From Whalleya microplaca (lineage: Eukaryota > Ascomycota > Sordariomycetes > Xylariales > Xylariaceae): a stretch of DNA of 64,000 bases. This document shows positions 22,733 through 34,809 of the stretch, piece after piece. The stretch is taken from positions 310,001 to 374,000 of the forward strand of contig MU385719.1 of assembly GCA_022497155.1 (NCBI GenBank), in the 5' to 3' direction. A program made the position numbers and the translations under genes. Under the pieces are notes generated by a model that worked only from the letters and a program-made list of their open reading frames with translations, did not search any database and was not told the DNA's origin. How positions within the stretch are numbered: the first letter of the stretch is position 1; the number at the start of each line of letters is the position of its first letter.

Positions 22733-25700
22733 TCATTAGCTCCATTTCCCATTTTCTTCATGCGAGTGTATGAGTTCCTATAACTGCCTCAAAGCCCCCC
22801 ACGCTGTTCTGGACGGAACCGTCAGTCCCCAAACCTCGAATAGGGCGGTCGATTCCTCCATATTGATACCGCAACTTGTGATACAGGCCTTAGGGGGTAC
22901 TAACTCTGGTGAGTCAGCTTATTAGCCTAGTTAGCGTTTGCGGACGTTTGTGGGATTACCTCACCACTATACATACGGCTTCGAGAGGGCAATATGTCTA
23001 CACTTCAACCCACGCTGCACCAGCTGTCTGGATCAGCCACTTTCGTACTGCATATATATGAGCAAGTGGCACAACGGGAACCGGACTTTGGTTTAGAGCA
23101 AGCTGCGGGAGTATCCTTCCCGCACACACCATCGCCACGATAGCTCATCTACCTTCGCATGACACAACGAGATTATCCGACATGGTGCAGAGATCCAGCG
23201 GATCCCGTATACTCTGCAAACACCTCGATATGCGTGGACCTGACGTAGTACGAAGTTACTACCTTATCCGTGGGGTTTGAATACCATCGACGCCGTCTTC
23301 CATCCGGTATGGCCAACCCAGACTGGTCTTGTCCGGCTCGGGTATTACACCCCGTCACGGCATACGTTTGCCTGACAGCTCAGAAGTGACCAATCTCGTC
23401 GTTGTGAACACTATATATCCTATTCAGTGATGGACCTTGAAAGGTTCGTAAGTACCTTATAGAAGACCCAGGACCTCGCTCAATTGGTAACTTTCCACAA
23501 TGTAATCGACAATGACGTTAGAATGGTTTTTATCGATAAGATACACAGAGTGCTGGTCGGTCTGCTACAAATCACTAGCCTTACCTATGTAAACAACAGT
23601 CGATTTGCTAACTATCCCGTGATCGAGATCAAGGCCCAACTGAAAAGAAAACGCGGAACTAGGCAAAAAGGGTCGAAGGTCATGGCTCTAGACCGTGACA
23701 AATATAAGTCAGACCATCTATCTCAAGCATAATGAGCATGATCCCAAATGGTTCCTTGACCTAGTCACTTTTACAAGTTCTCGTCGCGGGGTAACCAGCA
23801 AGAGGATGGAGATCGTCAGGGGGTAAAACCCGCGATTCTGGGAGACGTGCTTTAAATAGGTAGAGAGACCCAAAAGCACACGATTATCAGTAGGTACTTC
23901 CCAAGCTACCGGATTACCGGCTGGGACCAGAACTTCCATAATTGTACATGCAATTAATTTGTCTCCTATCCCTTGGTACAAGTTACATATACATGAACCA
24001 TGACTATCTTTTACTAGGAACTATATTTCGATATGAAATGTTGAACAAGTTTTGGCGATATGATAAGGCTTCGGACTAATAGTGGTTTTCATTTTGTTCC
24101 GATTACAGTATATATCTCGTTAGTCCCTAGAGCTTAGGCAGGAAAGCTATGGTAATTTTGGTAGCCCGAGGGTTTAAATAACTTCAGAACAATAGAAAGC
24201 CTCGTTCCCTAGAAGTATCATCGTGATGAGATATTCTGGCGCGAAATCGCGTCAAGCGGGGTCTCAGGGAAAGGCATTCGCGTCTTATGCGGACATTAGA
24301 CGAAATCTGGCTTGCCGAAAACGCATGCGGTGATTAGCTGATCTAAGTGCCATAGCGCACGTGGAGCCTGTCCGGAAGCGTCCCGCGAACCCCAGAAGCT
24401 CCTTGTCTTCCCGGTTTTGACAATTTCTTCCTTCCCCCCCCTGGGGACCCATTACCTTGTGTCAACATGTTCGAATGTATGCAATTGCGTCGCTGTCCAA
24501 AGACGCAACCCAATCACTGTCGTCATCTCCCATTATCGACAACAGAATATGCATAAGACTAGGCCGCGTTGGCTGCCGTGGCTAACAGCCCTATCACGAT
24601 GTCTTCGGGACCCCCAGCTGATGAGGCACTGAGCAGCTGACAACTCGAGAGTCCAGCGGGAAGGCACGTTAAGCGGGGGAACACCCAAACAAGCAGGACC
24701 AGGTTCTTCTATCCCCTATAAGTAGTTAGGTGAACCCACACCTGCAACTCCATCATGGGTATGGGTGGGTAGGCCGTTACTCCACCCGCGTTTCCAGCCA
24801 GCCCATTAAATCTGTTACCAATCTCGCCTATATCAGAACAGAAGGACGCCGAGCGTATCGAGTTGTGACTGGTCGCTTGTCACAGCATTGCTTTTTTCCA
24901 AGGTGCAAGCAACTGATGGAGACCTATCGATCTCGTACGCTATCGGGACATAGCGGAGAGAGGTTCATAGGGGAAGGGGATATAGGGGGATCCTCTGCTT
25001 CGTACTGTATCATAATTCGAGTTTTCAGTGTTCCCACCGATCGATAGTAGAACGGAGTGCCCGAGTGGTCCCTTGATGTTCGTCCGAATGTGAAAACGAC
25101 TATTTCATATAGTGCTCGAAATCATTAAGGGCTGCTAAAGCTATCTAATATATCCTCCACTTAAAGCCCTGCCTGGGAAGCCGGGGGCCGCGAAGCCCGC
25201 GTTCCCGTGATGTTCGGAGGTCCCAGTGATTAGGAAACTACCTCATGCCGTGGGACCGTTGTGGGGACGGACTTGCGACTTCATAATTTTACGGGATTCC
25301 GTAGAATACCGCCAATTTGTTCCAGAAGACAGGGTTCACATTTCAAGGGCGGTGAAAAATTTTGTCCAGGGCTGTTTAAGGCTATCAGCAGATAATATGT
25401 CCGCGTAGGTAAGTAATCTTTGCAGGGCCCCTTTACGTATCTGCTAGGGTGCCTTGCAATCGAGGTTATCAGATTTACTTTGCCAGGCATCTAGGTAGTG
25501 ACAGGAGAAGACCAGATGCTTCTACTGCATAGTCCGTGTATCCCTTACACCTAGCAAATGATGTATGCCTAGACACAATCCGGGTAGTTAGGCAAGCAAG
25601 TAAGACTTCATCTCGTATATTGGAGTATCGTTGTCATTCGTCAATAGAAGGGAACATCGGTAAGAATTATCACAACGGGTGTTACCCGGATATATTCAGC

Positions 25701-28700
25701 AAATGTCACAAATATCGAAAAGGTGCGGTCCAGATATCTACGGTATTGTATATTGGCGCATTCGGAGATCCGGAGTCTTCGTCTATACAAATTTCATGAG
25801 TTACCTTGGGCTAAGCCCTAGGTTAGGAAAGTCAGGTGGATGGGCGAACCAGAGCTCATATATGTACAACATACTGGAAGGAGCTCCGTAATCGTTAAGA
25901 TAACAAAGCATATAAAAAGAACTCGAAAGGTGATTTGAGAAACAAAGGGTTGGGGTTCCGATACGGAAGCTATGTATACGTACGTACCAAGCCTATAGAA
26001 ACTTGTAAGAATCAATGGGATTGCAACTTATTTTAGAAGCGACATCAATGCACCATACAAATCCACTTGCGTGTCTTGTTGCTTTCGTTGTATCCATACT
26101 TCGTACTATGACACGCACAGTCAGAGCACATTCATCAATCATTACACGCTGGAGCAGAAGATGATGTACATCACGGGCATGGAGTTTGTTACGAGCAGAT
26201 GTCTGTCTGGAACCCCTCATTGAAGACGTTATGACTTGCCCCGCCTTCAAGTCTCGACCCCTCATTCACTCTACTACCGGTAAAACGAAGGCGTGGTACC
26301 TAGGTAGCACAGTCGCTAGACGAAGCCAAGGCCATATAACATGAAGGGTGAAAAGGTGATGCTCGATCGCTCTATCATCACTTGATCAGCTACGATCAGC
26401 TACTATTGGACTTAGATAGTGGGTATGGCTATTCTCGTCTATCTTTTTGAGCATGTCTCTCAGACCCCGTTTTGGTTGAATTCAATGTGGCATATGTGGC
26501 ATGATCCGTCGCACTGCAAAGTCCAGAGTTGGGGTCGAAGATATCCAATTCTAGCAATACTATAACCTACTAGGTACCAGCCTCACTTTCATCACTTTGA
26601 GGTGCAGATGCTCCATCCTCCTGCATGATGCAAAGTGGGTGGTCAACCTAGCAGTTCGTGGGACGGCATCCAGTCGGTTATGTTTCTTACATAGTAGCAC
26701 TATTTTAGGATGGGGTTTTGCTGCAAGCCATGGCTCGCCGTTGGAGATTTGCGAGCATTATCTCTTTCCACGTCAGGGCCTAATAATCACCGATCTTCTC
26801 CCGTCTGATTTGGTGTTAGCATAGGAAATAGCTCAGCTGACTCTACAATGCATTGCGGTCAGCATTGGCAGGCAGAAAGCTTACGTCCTTCGCATGTAGG
26901 AGAGGATGCACTTATTGGAAGCCCGTGACGGTGGCCAATTGCTACTGGGAGCTTCCAATAGAAAGACTATAGCAAACGTACTTTGTAAAGTCGGATTCAG
27001 AGGATGCAATGTCACGGTAGATGAATGGTGGAATTATGGACGCTAATGGCGATAAAAATGGGCGACACAACGCCCAATGAATAGATCGAAAGAAACAGTA
27101 CACGCTTTGGGTTTGAGAAGATAAATGTCGGCAACCCTTTCCATTGATCCAATCTCATTCTGTGGGAAACATTCGAATTCCTGAAGGAACTCGAGGAACT
27201 TGAGGGATGTAGGCAGTAGGCTTGGGGCCCATGTACCTGCAAGATTAATGTTATTAATTTGCTACGATCTGTGACTTGCAGAATCGCGCTGGCTTGCCTT
27301 AAGAAACTGGTAGCTCACGATAAACGACATGGAGGAGGGGCCAGATCGCTTTTGAATTGAAGCCAAATGAACAAAAGACAGATTCAAGATGGATGCCTAC
27401 CCCAATTTCTGTCAAGGTTATGGTGACACCATTGACCAATACCTTGGACGGGATGCCAACAGGAGGATCTCTGGCTAGGCCGGACTGGGGATGTCGCTGC
27501 TTTTGCTAATTAATAGATACCTGAGACCTCTCTTTTATTTTTCTTTTTTTATTGCCCAGGCAGCCCAGGTTCAATGTGTCTGTTTGACACGACACGGACG
27601 GGTCACGGGTAACAGGCGCGCCAACGTGGAAAGTGGAAATGGCAATGGATAGGATCATAGGGTAGACGGGGACCACGGCCCCTTCGGCGTCGTGTGTGCT
27701 GTTCTTTTTCCAACAGGCCAAGTTTTCTCCTCCTAGCTACCCCCCAGCTCCCTTTCCCCCCCTTTTGTGGCTTGAAAGTTGAATTGGTATCACTCTGTAA
27801 CCCCCCGCCAAAACCCCACTTCCCTCCTCGACTGTTTGGTCGTTTCGAACATTCTGCCTCCCCTCTTATTCCGTATCCTCAGGTATGTGCATGTAGCATG
27901 GAAGTTTCCTATGCCCACAGAGAACACTATTTCCTCAGGCCTCACCAGTCTCTTGTCGTATAGAAGCCGGCGCCTAAGTCAGATATAGATAGCGGTGTAG
28001 ATAGTAATTTTATCCATGTTTTGTACACCGCATTTATATGGTGCAAACGAGAGGATCCATCACAGTGAACACCTCATGAAGCGAAAGCAACTACCAAGCT
28101 GTACATCCCCACTAAACAACACATCCCCGACTGGCCCGTCAGCCCGCTAAAGCCCGGTGGCAGCGGTCTGTAATCCTCGCCCTCAGGACTCGTTATTAGT
28201 ATTATTAGTACGTACTTACAGCTGGAGCTCTCTGCATAACACCGCTAATTACTACACCAGAGCACATGCCTGCTGCCAACCCGTGCAGCCGGCCCGCATC
28301 CACTCGACTTGGCTTGATCGGGCCACATTCATTCATTCCCACTTTAACGCACCACCACTGTCACCACCACTGTCACCACCACTGTCACCACCACTGTCAG
28401 TCTGTCACCAAAGCCACACCCACCTGGACCACACGCTAGCCACCCACTTCACTCCCACCTCAATCGCCAATCCGACTGGCCAGCTGCCCCAGCCGTCCTC
28501 TTTTGTCTCGCTAGTCGGGGTACCTGGGTACGTATTTGTCCGTGAACCCAGGTTCCAACTTTTCCCCTCCTTGCAACAGGCACAGACAGACAGGCCTGGC
28601 AGGACAGGCAGGACAGGTACTGGCACTTGCTTTTCTCACAGCACAACACAGCACACTGGCACACAGTCAAGCACCCCCATCAGTTACCCTGCACAGCGCA

Positions 28701-29219
28701 TCCAATTTTCCCTCCCTCATTTTTGTCCCTCCTCATCCCTTTCCCCCTCCTTTCTCAGAATTCCCAACTTCTACATCTCCTCTCCCCTCAGACCCCTCCT
28801 CGACCTTCAGTCACCGCAACACCGCACCTTGGGAAATATCTACCTGCGTCGCCGACTTCCACGACGACCGCCCCCCCTCTCGGATACACTCTTGTATCGA
28901 GATTAATATAATTGGCCTGCGCCGCATCACTTTACAAAGCACATTCCATGATCCGCATATTAATACAAATGACCAACTATCACCAGTCGAGTCAAGAAGA
29001 CACACTTTAAATCCCACGGGAGCGCGCGTGCGAGCGAGGAGCCAGGCGATTTCAACTATCAGTCTGTGAACAGCCAAGACAACAAGGCACGGTTTTTTCG
29101 GAGAGTCGACCGCCGTCGTTGATCACCAGTGAAGAAGCCCATCGATTCGAGCGAGATCCCATCCTCATCATCCATCACCTTTTCAACACCCGACCAACGC
29201 GACAACCAATACAGTCAAG
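22733..29219. other. Gene desert with minus-strand coding-like fragments
   Basis: 6.5 kb with no intact gene. Minus-strand fragments with protein-like composition lie at about 23173-23400 (contains RRRRWYSNPTDKVVTSYYVR), 23718-23981 (contains PVAWEVPTDNRVLLGL) and 25993-26265; none has supporting splice sites or a known motif. The last kilobase (28150-29219) is strongly pyrimidine-rich on the plus strand and fits the promoter and leader of the transcription factor that follows. Confidence 0.4.
28351..28398 (+). repeat. Four copies of a 12-bp ACCACCACTGTC repeat
   Basis: Perfect 4 x 12-bp tandem array read directly, in the pyrimidine-rich region about 820 bp upstream of the transcription factor start. 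Confidence 0.95.
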
Positions 29220-31945
29220 ATGCCTGGCGCCGGTGTGGCAGTCCTTCCCACGTCCACGTCCGCCTCATCCACTCCGGTCCCCCGAAAACCCTCACTCGCG
29301 CAACCAGAGCGGAAGTACAAATGCCAGTTCTGCAACAGGGCATTCAGCAGGAGCGAGCATCGCAGCAGACATGAACGGTCGCGTATGTAGCGCGATCCCT
29401 CATTTTTTAACCCCTTTCCCTCTCCCTCTCCCTCTCCCGCACCCCAACCCCTCCCTCCTCTATCCCATCCCGCCCTCGCCTGTGCTCCCAATTCAATTAC
29501 CCCTCCACACCACGAGTCATTCCTATACTCATTAGCTGCATCAACCGCGTTTAAAGCTAACTCGATTCCTTGTAGACACCAAGGAGCGCCCATTTAAATG
29601 CATGAAGTGTAGGAGTACTTTCGTGCGACGGGATCTGCTGCTTAGACATGACCGGACTGTCCACGCTAAGGATGGAGGTGTACCTCTTCACAGTGATGGC
29701 AAACGCCGCGCTGGCGGTAGCAGCGCCCCCAAGACCCGAGCGATCGGTGGCCCCTCCAAGTCTTCCATTGCCATTGATACCTCGGCCTTGAGCGAGCAGA
29801 TCGAAGCCAGCAGTGATGGAGTCTTCGATGTCGAGCACGCTGCGATGCTGGTCGCTGACCTTCATCACAAAGCGACAGCTGCGATGCGTGACAACGGAAG
29901 CCCTTACGAGCCCAGCCCATCTATGGCCTACCCTCCCAATGGCCCGCCCATGATGGATCCTGCAGTCTCATATCCTCCTAATGGCGCCGTACCGCACAGT
30001 GTACCATGGGATGCTTTTATGACACAATCGCTAACGGAGGCCAAGACGAATTCCGTCCCGTCCAGTGCATCGGGCTCCTTTGAATCCCATCAGTCATTTG
30101 CCAGTGTGAGTAGCGTCCAGGCCCAATCCAACCCGTTGCCATCCTCATCATTATCTGGCCCCAGTTGCAATGGTCTCGTGCCTGCGTTACAAACCCCCTC
30201 CAACCCTGGCGCACCAGACATCAGCACATCTACTCCTTCGCGTCCTGTATATTCAATTGCTAACCCGCCCCAGGCTTCGGCGGGCTTCAAGGCTCCTCAG
30301 GTTCATGGTGATGAAGAGCGCAACATGATTCTAGACAACATCCGAGCTCACGACAGCGAACATGCCATCCCGGACGGTTTCCGAGTTCCTAGTTTGTCCT
30401 CGTTGAATCGGTATCTGGCAACTTACTTTGGGCTCTTCCACCACCATCTGCCGTTCTTGCACCCTGCATCGTTCAATGTTGCCAAGGTGTCTCCAGCGTT
30501 GCTGCTTGCAGTATTGTCGATTGGTGCTCTCTATGCCTTTGATCAGGACCAGGCGTACATGCTCCATATCGGATCCAAGGTCTTGGTCAACCAATTCTTG
30601 CAGAACAAGGAGAACTTCAGCTCACGCAAATGCCCTCTTTGGACTATGCAGAGCTCCCTTCTTAACATGATCTTTGCCAGCTGGAGCGGAGATCCCAAGG
30701 GACTCGAATGGGCCTGCTCTATCAAGAGTCTACTCGCCAACATGGTCGCCGGCAATCGCTACGAGTTGAAACTTCGACAGGATGGCCGTGAGGGTGCGCA
30801 ACCCTCGCGAACCGAATGGGTTGAGGATGAAGGTTGCCGGCGCACATACTACGCCGTCTACATCTTCTTCGGGTTATTAACCCTGACCTACAACCATACG
30901 CCTGCGATTAGTTTCAACGAGTTCGAGGACCTACAGCTGCCATCCCAAGAGGCTCTCTGGAATTCGAAAGTCGGTGATGAGACTGCCTGGCAAGAACAAC
31001 TGAAGTCTTCTCCCGCGCCTACTTTCATGGTGGCCCACGACAACCTTTTCCAAGGAGAGACGTTGAAATATAGCGCTTTCGCCACGCGTGTGATGATCAA
31101 CGCACTGTTCCTGGAAGTCTGGTATCACAAGCGCAGCCCTGAAGCCCTGCAGGATGTAGTGACAGAATACAAGCTTCGGCTTGCTCTAGAGACGTGGGAG
31201 AAATCTCTAGATCTCTGTGAGCCCGAGGCTGACGCCGTGCCCCTCAGCGCCCCGCACAAGGGCCATCCTCTCATTTTCAACGCTCAGGCTATGTTCCGCA
31301 ATGCGCGTGCCCGCCTGGAAGTTGATTTGAAGACGGTTCAAGAAGCGCTCCGCTACCACGATCACTATGAAGTAGCTGCCGCCATGTCGAACGCACGCGA
31401 CAAGGTCAAGCGGTCAAGTGAGATGATCAAGGTCATTGAGGAATGCTACAGCTGCATTGAAACTGCCGTACGTCAAGGTGTACGCTGGGTTGCTCGCACC
31501 TCTCCAACCAATTGGAGCATTGAGCACCCGCTGTGTGGCATGGATCTCATGATTACCCTCACTCTATGGTTATATCGTCTGGAACATGACGAGGAACCTG
31601 CGACTGAGGAGGAAATGGCCATGTACCATAAGGTTCGGGCACTCTTTGAGAAAGATGCGGAGGGCTCGTTCAACTTACAGCAATTGAGCGCCACGGTGGC
31701 CCACCTGTGGGGCTCCATGCTCGATGAAGTTGTGGTATGGGGGTAAGTCAATAATCTACTCAAGTCTTGATAAATACGAAAGTTTGTGACTAACAACATC
31801 CTACAGTATCACTCGCCTAATGGGAGAATCCTTCCGGCTTCACTCTCAAGCCCTTGTTGGCTACGTGGACGATGTCGAGGCATCGTCCAACGTCTCGACG
31901 CCCTCTATGATTTCGCAGGGGGCTGACGAGGAGAGTGTGTATTAG
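29220..31945 (+). CDS. C2H2 zinc-finger transcription factor with fungal_trans domain
   Basis: Exons 29220-29382, 29576-31742 and 31807-31945 (introns 193 and 64 bp) encode 822 residues. Finger 1 has ligands C35, C38, H51, H55; finger 2 has C63, C66, H79, H84. The H55 codon is split by the first intron, which strongly supports the join. After a Ser/Pro-rich linker comes the fungal-specific transcription factor domain (from about residue 290; LNRYLATYFGLFHHHLPFLHP, then the long helical region). Proteins of this layout bind DNA through the paired fingers and act in the nucleus; the regulon is not readable. The first intron contains a CCTCTC-rich tract. The ATG lies 20 bp after a CAACCAATAC stretch and no upstream in-frame ATG fits. 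Confidence 0.9.
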
Positions 31946-33601
31946 ATACTTTGATGAGACCAACGATTTCCTATGTCTTTTCATTCCCGAGGTGGCGAGG
32001 TGGCGGTTTCCTTGGCATATACCTCCTGCGCTAATGTTCTCTTTCATCCTTACGGTACGGACTGGCGTGATGAGGTTGATTTCGGAGTTCGTTGCCTTTT
32101 CTTAATGCGTTTGCATCGAGCGTCTGCTTCTGGAGTCGCTGGTCATTAGGGGGCTGGATTTATGAGGCTCTCGGTGACATCGATGATCTGGTGGAGGGGA
32201 AATTCAGCGTAACACGCGCAACCTAATGTGTGATGCGGTTGGCTGGCTGGTCCATAAGCGGATATACTTCTCTTCCCCTCTGTTCTATTAGCTACGGCAC
32301 TTCTATTGTTGTTTAATGTTGTCGTCCGTTGTTCAGAATTAGTCTCAGTTGTCGTCGTCATCAGATACCTTGTTCTACATATTGGTTTCCGTTTCTACGT
32401 TGATTTCTTACACTCCTTGAATTGTCTTTGTTTATTTCCTTCGCGTCCTCTGGTGTAATAGAGCTGGCAGTTGAGCGTCTCAGGATGGATTTCGAGCCTG
32501 GCAAACGGGATGGCGCGACACGGCACAGCACGTATCAGATTGATTAATATCATCAGTTCGATTGACATTGTTTCTTTTCGACTTATAGATATTTCGCACG
32601 TTGAATTCAAAGCCTCACTTCTCTCCACTTCAATCTGCTAAACATTGCCCTAAGTGACCAGATACAAACGAATCCAGACGTCCAAGTCATCCCATGAATA
32701 GGAATATGATCCACAAACTGCCACATCCCGATTTTACCCTCGTAACATACGCACATGGCTTGATGGAATCTTAAGTACTAAGCTAAGGCTAGGCAAGAGC
32801 GCTTGAAAAATGCATTCGTATTTGGTTTCACACAGAAAATTACATATTGTACACCATCCCCAACTACCAATGCAAGGGCGAGTTGGACCTTGTTAGCACT
32901 TCAACTGGCGTGGCGTTGTTGTCCACCAATACGGACACACGGATTGACTCTTTCTGTTGCACAAATATTAGACCAAATCTCGACAATATCTCCGCCACCC
33001 AAGGAAATAGGGGCTTTCAGATAAGATATCTAATTATGAAAGTAACGAAACTCTTAACGCAAGCTCCCTGTCTGCTGCCTGCGGGCTCCCGAACGCCCTA
33101 CCGATTGGTTCATGAGGACCGAGGAGGCGGCCCGAGGACCTCTTTCGCTGAGTGTTGGCCCAAGTTGGTCACCGGCATAGCAGGTCTGTCTCTGATCAGC
33201 TGGGGTGTGCTTGCTCCCTGGGGGAGGGGGATTGCCATGGTAGTGCAGGAGTTCCTGCCTCGTCCCACGAGGCGTAAAGAACGGCAGAGCGGCCGGCCTT
33301 ATTCGATATTGATCGCCCCATCTCAAATCTCGCCTCGCACCTCCAACGTTTGGAGATGTCTTCTTTTCCTTCCTGGTGCGTTGTGGCTACCGTCGCTCGT
33401 CCGTTCGTTCGCTGCCTGACTGACTCGAAGCTGGGGAGCTTTTCGCCTTACCATATACGCTCGTTTCTTTTTCTTGTTGTTGCTCTACCTTCTCGGCGCT
33501 CCTTTGCTTGCTTGCTTGGAGCCTCTAATACTAAAAATAGAAAAGAGGCTCGATTGGCTCTACTCGGTCAGATACGCTGTCGCTATTAGGTATTCAGGGA
33601 C
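31946..33601. other. Intergenic region
   Basis: 1.66 kb between two plus-strand genes. Open frames at 32847-33419 (+) and 33054-33326 (-) overlap on opposite strands and show no motif. CT-rich DNA at 33350-33500 fits the GH16 promoter. Confidence 0.45.
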
Positions 33602-34809
33602 ATGATGATGCACCTGCCGATTCTCAAACATGCGATGGCTTCCTTCTGGTCTCTGGTCTCTGTATCGACCTTGCTCGGTCGCGTGGTAGCAAACTGCGAG
33701 TGCGGATACTCGATCACCACGGAACCTAATGCCGAACAACATGTTTTCACCGACCTACTGGAAAGCGACTTCGTGCACCTGGATATTACGGACGGCACGA
33801 AAGGGTATGGGGCGTACGGCTGGGCATCGCAGGACTTCAACATGTCAAAAGAAGCGGCGCGCGGTAACTACGGCGAATCGTTCACTACGCAGGATGTAGT
33901 GTCAAACAAGATCGCCGACAGCGCAGTTTTCGAGGGACCTGGGTCGAAGGGCGGGGATGCTGGGCTACACCTCGTGGTCAAAAGCCAAGTCCAAGACGGC
34001 ATGGTCACCGGCGCTCAGATCGCGACCACGGATCTGAATTATTACTATGGTACCTACCGAGCAGGTATCAAGATCACGGATGTTCCAGGAACCTGTAGTG
34101 CTTTCTTCTGGGTGAGTAGATGCCATTACTCAGCCATCGCCCTCAGGCGAACGAAGACTTGCTAATTACAATACAACGTAATCAGTATATGAACGATACC
34201 CAAGAAATCGACGTGGAGTTCTTGTCGGCGCAGTTCAACAGAGACAATAGCAGCTTCCCAGTCAACGTTGTCTTGCAGTCGAAAGAGTCAAACGACGCAG
34301 GCTTCGACGCCTCCCATACCCAGGGCTTCCAGAGAATATACTTGCCGTTCGATCCAACGGCGGAGTTTCATGAATATCGATTTGACTTCCTTGAAGACAA
34401 GGTCCTATTTTACGCGGACGCTGTGCTGCTTACGGAGATGAATGGAACCGGCGTACCATCTTCTCCAGGCCATCTGCTTCTCTCACACTGGAGTAACGGA
34501 AATCCGGGATGGTCAAACGGACCGCCAGATACAGACGCTACCACTACTATCAGCTACGTCAAAGCCTACTTCAATTCGTCAAGCGAGTCGAGACAAAACG
34601 ACTATAGAACGCGTTGCAAAGACCCTTCAGCGTCAACGGCAGTCTGCGCTATCCCCGACAACAACTCTACCTTCTTTTTCAGCAACATTCCTAACATGGC
34701 ACCCAACCAGACGACATACCACGAAGAAAACGGAGCTGGTCAAACAAGGCTATTGTGGCCATCTTTACTTACTGCGGCTCTTGTATTCAGCACATGGGCT
34801 GGGTTATAA
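33602..34809 (+). CDS. GH16 family glucanase/transglycosylase-like protein, possible GPI anchor
   Basis: Exons 33602-34111 and 34186-34809 (74-bp intron, phase 0) give 377 residues. An N-terminal hydrophobic segment (within residues 12-31) ends before CECGYS, consistent with secretion; ATG at 33635 is an alternative start. The catalytic motif EIDVEF sits at residues 177-182, with E177 the likely nucleophile and E181 the acid/base. YYYGTYRAGIK before it and FHEYRFDFLEDKVLFYADAVL after it are typical GH16 strands. The C-terminus is hydrophobic (LLWPSLLTAALVFSTWAGL), preceded by small polar residues, which suggests a GPI signal. GH16 enzymes cut or transfer beta-1,3/1,4-glucans; the exact substrate is undetermined. 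Confidence 0.85.

Noticed and set aside
25036..25125. tRNA-like A box (GTGCCCGAGTGGTC) with a weak TGCTCGAAATC B-box-like match
   Set aside because: No pairing 3' acceptor strand, and anticodon and variable arms cannot be drawn. At best a chance match or a relic.
26900..26960. GGGAGCTTCCAATAG also found near 52,703, considered as a shared mobile-element end
   Set aside because: A 15-base match is expected by chance in 64 kb, and the flanks do not match.
28157..28906. 249-codon plus-strand open frame
   Set aside because: Produced by pyrimidine-rich DNA and the 12-bp repeat (runs of PPLSPPLS); no domain, and it lies in the leader of the transcription factor gene.
32847..33419. 190-codon plus-strand frame before the GH16 gene
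   Set aside because: No motif, no splice support, and an equally open frame on the other strand.
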